DNA of 64,000 nt from an uncultured Prevotella sp. (GTDB lineage: Bacteria; Bacteroidota; Bacteroidia; Bacteroidales; Bacteroidaceae), in the NCBI GenBank assembly GCA_945873145.1, contig CAMCBZ010000002.1, positions 62,001-126,000 on the forward strand, given 5' to 3'. The position numbers and the translations under genes were made by a program. A model generated the notes under the pieces. That model was not told the DNA's origin, ran no database searches, and was given only the letters and a program-made list of their open reading frames with translations. Shown piece after piece: positions 1 through 7,072 of the stretch; position 1 is the stretch's first letter; every line of letters begins with the position of its first letter.

Positions 1-1
1 G

Positions 2-865
2 AAGACTTGGATGGTCAACGGCTTCCGCTTTGTGCTGCTCGACCGATTGAAGGACTACAACAAGGAGCACCGCTTGCAGAGCTTCGAGGAGCGGATGGAG
101 AAGGCCAGCCTGCGCTTCGACGTGCCCGACAACAACTTCGCCGAGGACTTCCGCAACACCGTCTATGAGATTTGCTCTGACGTGCTGGGCCGCGACCACC
201 GCTCGTCCATCATCCTACAGATGATGCTGGTTGAGGGTTTCAAGGGCAAGGAGGTGGCTGCACAGTTGGGCATCACCCCTTCGGCCGTGACACAGAAATA
301 CCACCAGCTGATGGAGGATGTCGTCATCCCCTACTTCAAACGTTATTACGTTGCACCGACATGCGAGACTGCCATGCCGCATGCTTTGTTCGATATACAG
401 ACCGATGCCAAGACGTTCAGTCCCGAAAACGCATTGTCGTTTGCTTCTCAAATACCACCAACTATGAAGAAAGATTATTCCAACCGCATCACACCCGAGT
501 ACATCACCACGCTCAAACCCAACGAGATCTTTGTCTTTGGCAGCAATCTCGCCGGCATGCACGGGGGCGGGGCCGCATGCACGGCACGCCTTTACTTCGG
601 CGCGGTGATGGGCAATGGCGACGGCCCGCAGGGGCAGAGCTATGCTATCCCGACCATGCAGGGCGGCGTGGAGACGATCCGACCCTACGTCGATAAGTTT
701 ATCGATTATGCCAAGACCCATCCCGAGCAGACATTCCTCGTTACCCCAATAGGCTGTGGCATCGCCGGATTCACGCCCGACGAAATCGCTCCGCTGTTTG
801 AGGAAGCCGTCAGCGTGGAGAACATCCACCTGCCGCAGAGCTTCTGGGAGGAGCTGGTTTACTGA
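2..865 (+). CDS. Sigma-region-4/HTH domain fused to a macro-like phage-type domain (5' partial)
   Basis: The reading frame is open to the left edge of the window, so the start may lie upstream; the first ATG is at base 11. The N-terminal 110 residues look like a sigma-70 region 4 helix-turn-helix (GFKGKEVAAQLGITPSAVTQ). The C-terminal part, from an internal Met at base 464, matches what I know of the A1S_2505-type phage non-structural family, a small macro-like fold with NEIFVFGSNLAGMHGGGAA and QSYAIPTM. The family is usually a stand-alone protein starting near this Met, so the join to an HTH domain is either a true fusion or the loss of a stop between two genes. Function is not known; ADP-ribose-type ligand binding is only an inference from the fold. 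Sigma-like and repair-polymerase fragments lie downstream. Confidence 0.7.
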   Translation, partial: KTWMVNGFRFVLLDRLKDYNKEHRLQSFEERMEKASLRFDVPDNNFAEDFRNTVYEICSDVLGRDHRSSIILQMMLVEGFKGKEVAAQLGITPSAVTQKYHQLMEDVVIPYFKRYYVAPTCETAMPHALFDIQTDAKTFSPENALSFASQIPPTMKKDYSNRITPEYITTLKPNEIFVFGSNLAGMHGGGAACTARLYFGAVMGNGDGPQGQSYAIPTMQGGVETIRPYVDKFIDYAKTHPEQTFLVTPIGCGIAGFTPDEIAPLFEEAVSVENIHLPQSFWEELVY

Positions 866-908
866 ATGAATGCCTGGTGTTTAACCCGCAGGATATATGG
901 AACATAAA

Positions 909-1073
909 ATGAACACAGTAGACATTGACACGACCAATATGTGCTCGCACCTGCGGCATAAGCTGATGGATAATGATGGCATCTATCATCATCTTTGGCA
1001 GCAGATTAACGACGACCAAGAGTTGACAGCCGTGGTGCGCTCCCGTCAGCTCCACATCTACCGCATCCTTTAA
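909..1073 (+). pseudogene. Truncated copy of the 83-residue small protein at 2052-2303
   Basis: A 54-codon frame, too short for the ORF track. It starts MNTVDIDTTNMCSHLRHK and follows the downstream gene at 2052 almost residue for residue up to RQLHIYR, then leaves it after the codon CGC and stops two codons later. The last ~60 bases before the break are nearly identical between the copies, whereas the first ~50 bases differ much more. The missing 29 residues are the C-terminal part. The break point is followed directly by an AT-rich gene of different composition, so the truncation probably marks one edge of a rearrangement. Confidence 0.7.
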
Positions 1074-1084
1074 TATTATACCCT

Positions 1085-1567
1085 ATGAAAAAGTTCTTTT
1101 TTATTTTTTTATCATGTTTACTTTTCCAACATCTGACAGCTCAGACCATTGTAAAATTTGACAATGGTAATAACATTATATATAAAAACTTACAAGGAAA
1201 AACTATTGTAAAGAATAAAAAATATACAATAGCATTTACTGATACGATTTCATCTATCGGCTTTGTCGGCACGAGAAAAGGTGAAATAGTTTGTATTAAT
1301 AATGCAGGTAAAGAACTATTTGAAGTATATAAGATTGACAATGGTCCAGATTATGTCAGTGATGGCTTGTTCAGAATTGTAGGAAAAAATGGCAAAATAG
1401 GTTTTGCTGATACATGTGGAGTTATTGTTATTCCACCCGTTTTTTCGTATGCTACACCTTTTCACAATGGAGAGGCTAGAGTTTCTTTTGGCGGCAAGAA
1501 TGAAAAACAAGGAGAATACCAATCATGGAAAAGCAACCTTTGGTTTGTGATAAAGAAGTCCAAATAG
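1085..1567 (+). CDS. Secreted WG-repeat-like protein
   Basis: A 160-residue protein with a clear signal peptide (MKKFFFIFLSCLLFQHLTAQ) and a C-terminal half that reads like WG/KWG beta-repeat units (DGLFRIVGKNGKIGFADTCG, then VIVIPPVFSYATPFHNGEARV). WG repeats occur in exported or surface proteins of Bacteroidota; their function is usually unknown. It is probably periplasmic or outer-membrane associated. The gene is much richer in A and T than its neighbours and sits between a truncated small gene and a decapitated polymerase gene, which suggests it was acquired. Its 3' end overlaps the frame of the polymerase remnant by about 43 bases. Confidence 0.6.
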   Translation: MKKFFFIFLSCLLFQHLTAQTIVKFDNGNNIIYKNLQGKTIVKNKKYTIAFTDTISSIGFVGTRKGEIVCINNAGKELFEVYKIDNGPDYVSDGLFRIVGKNGKIGFADTCGVIVIPPVFSYATPFHNGEARVSFGGKNEKQGEYQSWKSNLWFVIKKSK

Positions 1568-1839
1568 TTTCAAAAGCATTGGATATGTTTTTTAACTTTT
1601 CCTCATGCCGTACTACTGAGAATACCCCCGTGCAGCTCGACCTCTTTACGAACTATGAGGCGGAAGCTCAGAAGCAAAAGCAGGAGAACGAGGCTGCCGC
1701 CAAAGAGCGACGCTTGCAGGAAGCCGCGTTGAAAATCAAGAAGGAGTTTGGCAAGAACGCCCTGCTACGTGGACTGAACTATGCTGAGGGTGCGACACAG
1801 AAAGACAGGAATAATCAGATTGGAGGGCATAAAGCATGA
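1525..1839 (+). pseudogene. C-terminal remnant of a Y-family DNA polymerase (DinB/UmuC-like)
   Basis: The frame is 104 codons, but only the part from about base 1630 onward looks native: a PVQLDLF stretch, a charged helix, and the ending KIKKEFGKNALLRGLNYAEG followed by NQIGGHKA. I recognise this as the C-terminus typical of the Y-family polymerases that sit next to a YolD-like gene in Bacteroidales. The palm, fingers and thumb with their catalytic acidic residues are all missing. The first ~35 codons run through the end of the WG-repeat gene and resemble nothing. It cannot act as a polymerase. Its stop overlaps the YolD-like start (ATGA), so the old operon junction is intact. Confidence 0.65.
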
Positions 1840-2048
1840 CAGACAACTACGACGACATCATCAACCTGCCGCATCACGTCTCGACAAAGCATCCGAAGAT
1901 GAGCATGTATAATCGTGCGGCGCAATTCTCCCCCTTCTCTGCCCTCACTGGCTATGAGAAAGCTATTGAGGAAGCGCGGAAAAAACAGGAAGAAAGCGTA
2001 AGGAGAAGGAATGCTCCCGTTGATGAAAGTGGTGATAACAGAATTTGA
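1836..2048 (+). CDS. YolD-like small protein
   Basis: A 70-residue protein starting at the ATG of an ATGA overlap with the polymerase remnant. The core HPKMSMYNRAAQFSPFSALT followed by GYEKAIEEARK is the usual signature of the short YolD-like proteins encoded after Y-family polymerases in Bacteroidota. YolD-like proteins are thought to help or regulate a UmuC-type polymerase, but their exact activity is unsettled. Here the polymerase is only a fragment, so the gene is probably an orphan. It continues into the next gene with a 3-bp gap. Confidence 0.65.
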   Translation: MTDNYDDIINLPHHVSTKHPKMSMYNRAAQFSPFSALTGYEKAIEEARKKQEESVRRRNAPVDESGDNRI

Positions 2049-2051
2049 AGA

Positions 2052-2303
2052 ATGAACTTGATTGATATAGACACAACCAATATGTGCTCCCATTTACGGC
2101 ACAAGCTGATGGACAACGATGGCATCTATCATCATATCTGGCAGAAGATTAACGACGACCAAGAGCTGACAGCCGTGGTGCGCTCCCGTCAGCTCCACAT
2201 CTACCGCAATGGCAAGAAGGTGCTGGTGCTGAAAGGCAAGGCAGAGCCACAAGTCATTAGGGAGGATGCTATTTGCCACTTGTTAAAGGAAAAGGAACGA
2301 TGA
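2052..2303 (+). CDS. Small conserved protein, full-length copy of the 909-1073 fragment
   Basis: An 83-residue cytoplasmic protein without signal peptide or membrane segment. I do not recognise a named family. Visible features are a conserved N-terminal half shared with the truncated copy at 909, and a short basic strand (RNGKKVLVLKGKAEPQVI). It lies 3 bp after the YolD-like gene and overlaps the next gene by four bases (ATGA), so the three are one transcription unit. The tight linkage points to a role in the same repair or mobile-element cassette, which is inference. Confidence 0.6.
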   Translation: MNLIDIDTTNMCSHLRHKLMDNDGIYHHIWQKINDDQELTAVVRSRQLHIYRNGKKVLVLKGKAEPQVIREDAICHLLKEKER

Positions 2304-2677
2304 GCTGGAACGAGACCATTGACAATTACCTCTATGATGAGGAGAATGAATACACGCAAGCTGATGATTTGTGGGATGACTTCTTTGTGGAGAGACGCGA
2401 TGAGATCGACGAACGCCCTTGGAACCAAGCCGACGCATTGGCTCATCGCAACGAGCTCAACAAGCAGGTCGGCGACATGCTTGACAGGGTATTGCCGGAA
2501 GAAGAGCGCGAACTGCTGCGCCTCTACTTCGGCATCGGTCGTCGTCGGCATTCTATGGACGAACTCATGGCACTCTTTGACGGGGAGCACAAAGTGAACA
2601 CATTGCTACAGTCAGCCCTGGAGCGGTTGCGCTATTCCGACGAGATACTGGCTATCTACAAATATCTGTACAGGTAA
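2300..2677 (+). CDS. Sigma-70 region 4-like protein
   Basis: The start is taken at base 2300 (ATG within an ATGA overlap), giving 125 residues (MSWNETIDNYLYDEENEY); the longer ORF-track start would add nine residues inside the upstream gene. The C-terminal half, with LPEEERELLRLYFGIGR, MDELMALF and ALERLRYS, reads like sigma-70 region 4 or a phage-type sigma-like HTH. Region 2 is missing, so it is unlikely to be a full sigma factor. It closes the small operon that begins with the polymerase remnant. A role as a DNA-binding regulator is inferred. Confidence 0.55.
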   Translation: MSWNETIDNYLYDEENEYTQADDLWDDFFVERRDEIDERPWNQADALAHRNELNKQVGDMLDRVLPEEERELLRLYFGIGRRRHSMDELMALFDGEHKVNTLLQSALERLRYSDEILAIYKYLYR

Positions 2678-2706
2678 TTCATTTTCCTTAGAAAGACACT
2701 TGCCTC

Positions 2707-2737
2707 TTGGTCATTCAGATAATATTTCGTACTTTTG
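2707..2737 (+). promoter_or_regulatory. Bacteroidota-type promoter for yjbQ
   Basis: TTGG at 2707-2710 and TACTTTTG at 2730-2737 are about 20 bp apart, which fits the -33/-7 pattern used by the primary sigma factor of this phylum. The -7 box ends 36 bp before the yjbQ start codon. Confidence 0.5.
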
Positions 2738-2773
2738 TTCTTCATAAAAACAATGTGAAAAGAACAGATCCTG

Positions 2774-3258
2774 ATGGTACAACAATTTGAATTTACACTC
2801 CGAGCCCAGTCCCGTGGTTTCCATCTGGTTACAGATGAGGTCCTTCGGCATCTTCCACAGTTACCGAATACGGGACTGCTCAACCTGTTTATACAGCATA
2901 CCAGCTGTGCTTTGAGCATCTGCGAACTGACGGAGCAGCGAGAGCAAAGCCAAGCTTGCTTGAGCTTTGCCGAGTCGCGACGGAAGAAGGCGATAGCCAA
3001 AATTGGGATCCGGAAGTAAGAGAGGACATGGAAACCATTTACGACAGGCTCATTCCGGATAATATGCCTGACTACCGCCACGTTCTCGAAGGCTCCGACG
3101 ATATGCCAGCACACGCAAAGTGCATCATCACGGGTGTGAGCATCAACATTCCCATTACAGACGGGCGATTGAACCTCGGCACCTGGCAGGGCATTTACCT
3201 CTGTGAGTTTCGAAATGACGGAGGGGCCAGGAAATTCGTGGCGACGATAGTAGGATAA
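2774..3258 (+). pseudogene. yjbQ: YjbQ/UPF0047 family protein gene broken by a 74-bp insert
   Basis: Two ORFs in different frames together make one YjbQ protein. The first gives FTLRAQSRGFHLVTDEVLRH and FIQHTSCALSICE; the second resumes at NWDPEVREDMETIYDRL and ends with NLGTWQGIYLCEFRN and KFVATIVG, all family hallmarks. Cutting out bases 2927-3000 rejoins the frames exactly (E codon, then N codon) and gives 136 codons including the stop, the normal length for the family. YjbQ proteins have been linked to thiamin phosphate synthase-like activity, but their role is poorly defined. As read, translation of the first frame runs into the insert and stops at 3019, losing more than half of the protein. 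Confidence 0.8.
2927..3000 (+). mobile_element. 74-bp miniature insert with internal hairpin inside yjbQ
   Basis: This block has no counterpart in the YjbQ family and its removal restores the gene. It contains an imperfect hairpin (CAAAGC at 2945-2950, GCTTTG at 2964-2969) around an AAGCTTGCTT core, and is followed by a GA-rich stretch. There is no ORF and no obvious target-site duplication. It resembles a small dispersed intergenic repeat (MITE- or REP-like), but no second copy was noticed in this window, so the class is inferred. Confidence 0.6.
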
Positions 3259-3268
3259 GAATCAGACG

Positions 3269-3311
3269 AAAAAAGCCGGCACCATCTGAATTCTGCACAG
3301 ATGATACCGGC
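3269..3311 (-). terminator. Terminator-like hairpin between yjbQ and hsp20
   Basis: The arms GCCGGCACCATCTG and CAGATGATACCGGC pair over 12 of 14 positions. Read on the minus strand the hairpin is followed by six U residues, so it suits transcription coming from hsp20, as a second stop after the one at 3386-3411. It may also stop yjbQ transcription on the plus strand. Confidence 0.6.
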
Positions 3312-3376
3312 TCAACGCAAATAGGATTTTGCTTATGTTATGCTACCAGAATGGGTCTGGAATGACATTCCTGTAA

Positions 3377-3411
3377 AAACAAAAAGGGGGCTGCCTTTTG
3401 AGCAGTCCCCC
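3377..3411 (-). terminator. Rho-independent terminator of hsp20
   Basis: A compact GC-rich hairpin (GGGGGCTGC / GCAGTCCCCC as read on the plus strand) is followed on the minus strand by a T-rich tract. It lies 27 bp after the hsp20 stop. Confidence 0.75.
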
Positions 3412-3437
3412 TGTTTCAGAGCAGAACCGAAAGCCGG

Positions 3438-3866
3438 TTAAGCGACTTCAATCTTCTTTGTCTCCTTCTCTGCCTTTGCCGTGCGAGGAAGTGTGATGTG
3501 AAGCACACCGTCAGTAACCTTAGCCTCAATCTTGTCTTTCTCCACGTCGTCAGGCAGCGTCAGAGCCTGCTCGTAATTGCTGTATGAGAACTCGCGGCGC
3601 AAGTAGTGCTCCTTCTTGTTCTCGTCTTTCTTCTCGTCCTTGTGCTCCAACTTGATGGTCAGGCAACCGTCCTTGTCAACGTTCACCTTGAAGTCATCCT
3701 TGGTGGTGCCAGGGGCTGCAAGCTCAACTTCGTAAGCCTTGTCATTTTCCTTGACATTGATAGCAGGTGCTGTGACATTCATGCGCGGCATCCAACTCGT
3801 GTTCAACATATCGTCGAAATCATTGTCAAGCCAATTGTTCATGTCTCTTAAAACTGGATACAACAT
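3438..3866 (-). CDS. Small heat shock protein, Hsp20/alpha-crystallin family
   Basis: A 142-residue ATP-independent holdase that keeps unfolded proteins soluble during heat or oxidative stress. The alpha-crystallin domain spans about residues 33-130: INVKENDKAYEVELAAPG, then DDFKVNVDKDGCLTIKLEH, the Bacteroidota-typical LRREFSYSNYEQALTLPDDV, and the closing strand DGVLHITLPR. The N-terminal arm is short (MLYPVLRDMNNWLDNDFDDM). Length and motifs are normal. A strong AGGAGGT sits 8 bases before the chosen ATG at 3866. It is monocistronic, with two terminators after it. Base composition matches the core genome. Confidence 0.93.
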   Translation of the reverse strand: MLYPVLRDMNNWLDNDFDDMLNTSWMPRMNVTAPAINVKENDKAYEVELAAPGTTKDDFKVNVDKDGCLTIKLEHKDEKKDENKKEHYLRREFSYSNYEQALTLPDDVEKDKIEAKVTDGVLHITLPRTAKAEKETKKIEVA

Positions 3867-4024
3867 AAGTCAATACCTCCTAATTGTCAATTAATTCTTT
3901 ATTTATCCTCAGCTCTTCCATCGTCCTCAGGCTCCTTTCGTTGCCCTCGTCCGACGTCTGAACTTCACTAACCAAAAAGCAATATGCGTGCCCAAAGGCC
4001 AAAGATGACAAATCGTGCCATTGT

Positions 4025-4061
4025 TGTCAGCAATGCTTAAAATATTTACACTTTGCTGACA
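4025..4061. repeat. Inverted repeat between hsp20 and the TonB-like pseudogene
   Basis: TGTCAGCAA and TTGCTGACA form perfect 9-bp arms around a 19-bp AT-rich loop. It lies after the minus-strand gene ending at 4110 and upstream of hsp20. There is no U-tract, so it could be an operator for hsp20 or a weak terminator. The rest of the 3867-4109 gap shows nothing else I can name. Confidence 0.4.
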
Positions 4062-4109
4062 GATGAGACACATTGGAAGTTTAAAGACTACTACGCTACA
4101 TGCGCAGTC

Positions 4110-4865
4110 TTAATGTCGGAAAGAAACCGGGACGTTATACCTCACACGGACAGGCTTACCGTCTTGTTTCCCAGGAACCCAGCGTGGCATGCCCTGAACC
4201 ACCAACAAGGCCATCCGGTCGAAAGCAGGAGCTAAGGAGTGTAAAATTTTTATGTTGGAAAGGGTTCCATCAGGCTCCACGACAAAAGAGACCACAGCGC
4301 GTCCCACTACGTCATCCTGCTCTGCCTCTTCCGGATATCTCAAATTCTCGTTTATATATCACGTCATGGCCGACAGACCTCCTGGAAAATGAGGCATCTG
4401 CTCAACAACTTCAAAGATCCGACCCTCCCATTTAACTGAATCGTTCAGCCCCTTTTCGGTGTTTTGGTCAAGATAACTTTCATTGTATCCCAACAACTTA
4501 AACGAAATATTAAAACGGCGGTCATCGTATAGGCTGGTGGATTTATAATAGCTGTAATTTCTACGTGCCTCAAAAGCAGGTATATCCACTCGCCTAGTCA
4601 TTGACGGAGCTATGTCAATGTTAGTTTTATAGTAATCTTTATAGTCAAGCAGAGTACCACTCATGTCAAAATAACACAGACGGAATCTTACATTACAAAT
4701 CGTTTGTTTCGTATGATTTCTAAGTGAGAGTGTTCCTTCAGTGTCATTCCAATTTTGCTCATAGCGTACCATGGTAACAGCCACGCTATCAAGCGATGTA
4801 TCATTGGCAAATGAAGCTTGAGCACAGAATGCCAAGATTGATAAAAGTAAAAGGAAATGTTTCAT
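4110..4865 (-). pseudogene. Secreted protein with C-terminal TonB domain, interrupted by an in-frame TGA
   Basis: The N-terminal ORF begins with a signal peptide (MKHFLLLLSILAFCAQASFA; start chosen at 4865) and continues through a beta-rich region to VVEQMPHFPGGLSAMT, then TGA at 4361-4359. In the same frame the sequence goes on as YINENLRYPEEAEQDDVVGR and FVVEPDGTLSNIKILHS to a stop at 4110. FPGG-xx-YxxxNxRYPxxA is the classic entry to the TonB C-terminal domain of Bacteroidota, so the two ORFs are one gene cut by one nonsense codon, most simply CGA to TGA. Intact relatives are periplasmic or anchored proteins that may contact TonB-dependent receptors. This one lacks the usual membrane anchor. 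A sequencing error would also explain it. Confidence 0.75.
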
Positions 4866-4878
4866 ATTCAATATACGA

Positions 4879-4980
4879 CTAAACATTATACTTATCCGAT
4901 GGCTTTCCGTCCGTGATGTGTTTTTCGTAGCCTTTGTCGGCAACGAAGCGCCGGTTGTTCTCTAATATTTCGTCTATCAT
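4879..4980 (-). pseudogene. N-terminal remnant of a beta-carbonic anhydrase
   Basis: A 33-codon frame, below the ORF-track limit, reading MIDEILENNRRFVADKGYEK and then HITDGKPSDK before an unrelated YNV and a stop. This is the usual beginning of the small beta-carbonic anhydrases of Bacteroidota and Firmicutes, which would continue with the zinc-ligand segment near SCMDTRL. None of the zinc ligands (Cys, Asp/His, Cys) is present, so it is inactive. The TonB-like pseudogene starts 13 bp downstream, so a deletion appears to have joined the two. Confidence 0.6.
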
Positions 4981-5023
4981 AATTGTATTGTAGCTTTAAA
5001 TTGTCTGCATGATTTGTATGTTG

Positions 5024-5668
5024 TCAATACTCGATTATTTTATAGGGTTTCAGAATCCATCCACTTTCTCCTGCCTCCAAATGATATTGTACCTGCCGCA
5101 TCTTGTTGGTGCCTTTTATGGGGAACCGGCGACAGAGGCTGTTCTCCACAATCTCCATTTCGTCATGTCCGGCATATTCCTGAGTCAACTTTTGGTCATA
5201 TTCAATCTTGGGCAGATAGATTTGTCTGAGCGACTTCCCATTGTTGGGACTATAGGCTATCAATGCGCCACATCGCTCCGGCTTAGTGGAGCGCAGGAAA
5301 ACATACACTTCTGGGTAACCATCAATATTCAGATCTCCTATCTCGACATGGTTGACTTTATATCCATTCAATTCATTGGATATGCTGTCATTGACAACAC
5401 TAAGACCATGAGGATGGATGCAAACATGATGATTGTTATAGACAACCTTGTATGATATACCACTGCCAGGATAGTTCAGAGTTTGCTCATGATAGAAGTA
5501 TTTTTGACTTGGATGGCTGAGACTCTTGGCTGAATCGCAGTCAGACCGTTGTCGTTCTGTTAATGCATTCTCCGAACTCATCTTGCCGAGAGCCGTCTGA
5601 CGATGTACTCCACATGACCAGAGCATTGCAGACAGCATTACCAACGTCAAAAACTGAATTTGCTTCAT
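5024..5668 (-). CDS. PliI-type lysozyme inhibitor lipoprotein
   Basis: A 214-residue exported protein with a lipobox-like signal (LSAMLWSCG, Cys about residue 19). The C-terminal 110 residues resemble the PliI family, periplasmic inhibitors of invertebrate-type lysozyme: an IGDLNIDGYPEVYVFLRS strand-loop-strand, then AGHDEMEIVENSLCRRFPIK and MRQVQYHLEAGE. Known PliI proteins protect the cell wall from host lysozyme; the lysozyme type bound here cannot be read from sequence. The N-terminal ~70 residues are a low-similarity linker. It lies 12 bp after the yccF gene on the same strand and may share its promoter. Confidence 0.7.
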   Translation of the reverse strand: MKQIQFLTLVMLSAMLWSCGVHRQTALGKMSSENALTERQRSDCDSAKSLSHPSQKYFYHEQTLNYPGSGISYKVVYNNHHVCIHPHGLSVVNDSISNELNGYKVNHVEIGDLNIDGYPEVYVFLRSTKPERCGALIAYSPNNGKSLRQIYLPKIEYDQKLTQEYAGHDEMEIVENSLCRRFPIKGTNKMRQVQYHLEAGESGWILKPYKIIEY

Positions 5669-5680
5669 ACGCTTGCAAGT

Positions 5681-6061
5681 TTAGAAGTCATTGTTAACGA
5701 TTTCCTTTCCGAAGGGTGCCAACGCCAGTCGCATCAGCCGGAAGTGCATCTTACCCCATGGAAAACCGACAATGGTGATGCAAAGCAGCAAGCCAAAGCC
5801 AAAATGGGCCAGTGCAATCCAGAAACCGCCGACGAAGAACCAAAGGATGTTCATGAACATGTTAAGGCACCCACCATCCTGTGGCTTGTCAACAACATGC
5901 GAGCCGAATGGCCATAACGCAAGTATTCCCAACCGCATGGTAGCAATACCGAAAGGTATGCCGATGATGGTGATCATCAGCAACAGCGAGGAAACGAAAT
6001 ACTCGACCGCGATGCCGAATCCTCCAAAGATGAGCCAAATGATGTTTCCCAATATTTTCAT
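5681..6061 (-). CDS. yccF: YccF-family inner membrane protein
   Basis: A 126-residue membrane protein made of two similar halves, each with a hydrophobic hairpin and a glycine/proline turn: IIWLIFGGFGIAVEYFVSSL with TIIGIPFGIATMRLGILALWPFG, then ILWFFVGGFWIALAHFGFGL with TIVGFPWGKMHFRLMRLALAPFG. This internal duplication is the hallmark of the YccF family, whose role is unknown. Length is normal. It has its own promoter at 6102-6130 and precedes the lysozyme-inhibitor gene. Confidence 0.88.
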   Translation of the reverse strand: MKILGNIIWLIFGGFGIAVEYFVSSLLLMITIIGIPFGIATMRLGILALWPFGSHVVDKPQDGGCLNMFMNILWFFVGGFWIALAHFGFGLLLCITIVGFPWGKMHFRLMRLALAPFGKEIVNNDF

Positions 6062-6101
6062 GTCAGTGATTCTTGTTTCAAATGACGAATGCTTTTACTT
6101 G

Positions 6102-6130
6102 CAAAGATAATGAAAATCACCCAAAGCAAA
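6102..6130 (-). promoter_or_regulatory. Promoter of yccF
   Basis: On the minus strand TTTG and TATCTTTG are separated by 17 bp, a good match to the -33/-7 pattern of this phylum. The -7 box ends 40 bp before the yccF start. Confidence 0.55.
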
Positions 6131-6287
6131 GAATAGAATACAAAATTCATTGTCCTATTCTATATGCGTGTGAATTCTAAAATGCGCTCTCTCCTCTATG
6201 TTGGCAACTGAAGGGATACCAAGCAGATAGTTCCAAACTGATTTTTCCTTTCGGACGAAATTAGGACGAAAATTAGGGGGCAAACTC

Positions 6288-6318
6288 TTGTGTGTTTCTG
6301 AGGATTATCTTATCTTTG
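6288..6318 (+). promoter_or_regulatory. Promoter-like site with no gene behind it
   Basis: TTG at 6288-6290 and TATCTTTG at 6311-6318 are spaced 20 bp apart, as strong as any promoter in the window. No ORF of note follows for about 750 bp. It could drive a small RNA, or be the relic of a lost gene. Confidence 0.45.
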
Positions 6319-6337
6319 CAAGGTCAATGATTGCTCT

Positions 6338-6426
6338 GCTACATTAAGCTACAATAAATTACTATTATGCTACAATATATATTGTATCTAATAAGTTGAT
6401 TTTCAGAGGCGATACATTAGGCTACA
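6338..6426. repeat. Iterated ATTANGCTACA motif
   Basis: Three copies of ATTA-N-GCTACA start at 6343, 6364 and 6416, with an extra GCTACA half-site at 6338. They lie just after the orphan promoter, in AT-rich sequence. They could be binding sites for a regulator or recombinase. The rest of the gap, 6427-6850, shows no ORF, RNA gene or clear structure that I can name. Confidence 0.4.
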
Positions 6427-6856
6427 GAAATTAGAAGCATTTAAGGCCAATAGCAATTCTGATATTTTGTTGGTTCTTTGTGTCGATGATATGTATAGAG
6501 AGCATGATTGGACAATAGGCGATAGGATTGCCTCATGATGGTTGTCTTAAGCGATGGTTTAAGCTGAGATTTACTCCAGCTAACCCATCCTACGGACAAC
6601 AAGAAAGGTGTTCAAAATCGCGGCAAGCAACGTCCTTTGTATGTTAAAAACTATGCAATAAACTTTAGTTTACAATCTGTAAGAAGCTGTTTGGATATAT
6701 TACATTTCAATTCTTCGTAACCCCTTGTTAATATTAGGAGAAACTTAGCTTACGATTTTCAGAAAGGCTATAGGATAGGCAGTTAATAAATACTGACATT
6801 TACCTAATATTAACTTAAATTTTGTGTAAACACTGATAAAATGTAACGCGTTTTTC

Positions 6857-6887
6857 TTGTTGGTTTGGCTTTAATGTATTACCTTTG
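6857..6887 (+). promoter_or_regulatory. Promoter for the secreted-protein cluster at 7073
   Basis: TTG at 6857-6859 and TACCTTTG at 6880-6887 have a 20-bp spacer. They imply a leader of roughly 180 nucleotides before the start codon at 7073, long enough to hold post-transcriptional control. Confidence 0.5.
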
Positions 6888-7021
6888 CCGCGTAATTCAG
6901 GAGATGCCATCTCAACATTGCAGAGCTCAGCTCTCTCGGCCGTCCGACATATCAATTTAGTATCGGTGAGAATTACTAGGGTATTATAAGTCAATAAGCA
7001 TAAAATAACCATCATTTATGT

Positions 7022-7035
7022 CAGCCGCAAGGCTG
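7022..7035 (+). other. GNRA-tetraloop hairpin in the 5' leader
   Basis: CAGCC-GCAA-GGCTG is a perfect 5-bp stem closed by a GCAA tetraloop, 38 bp before the start codon of the 7073 gene, in an otherwise unstructured AT-rich leader. It is not followed by a U-tract. It may stabilise the mRNA or bind a protein. Confidence 0.4.
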
Positions 7036-7072
7036 TCTATATATTAAAGGATAGCACATTAAATCAACAACA

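Noticed and set aside
2656-3114. 152-codon minus-strand ORF over yjbQ
   Set aside because: The plus-strand fragments match YjbQ; the minus ORF has no recognisable content.
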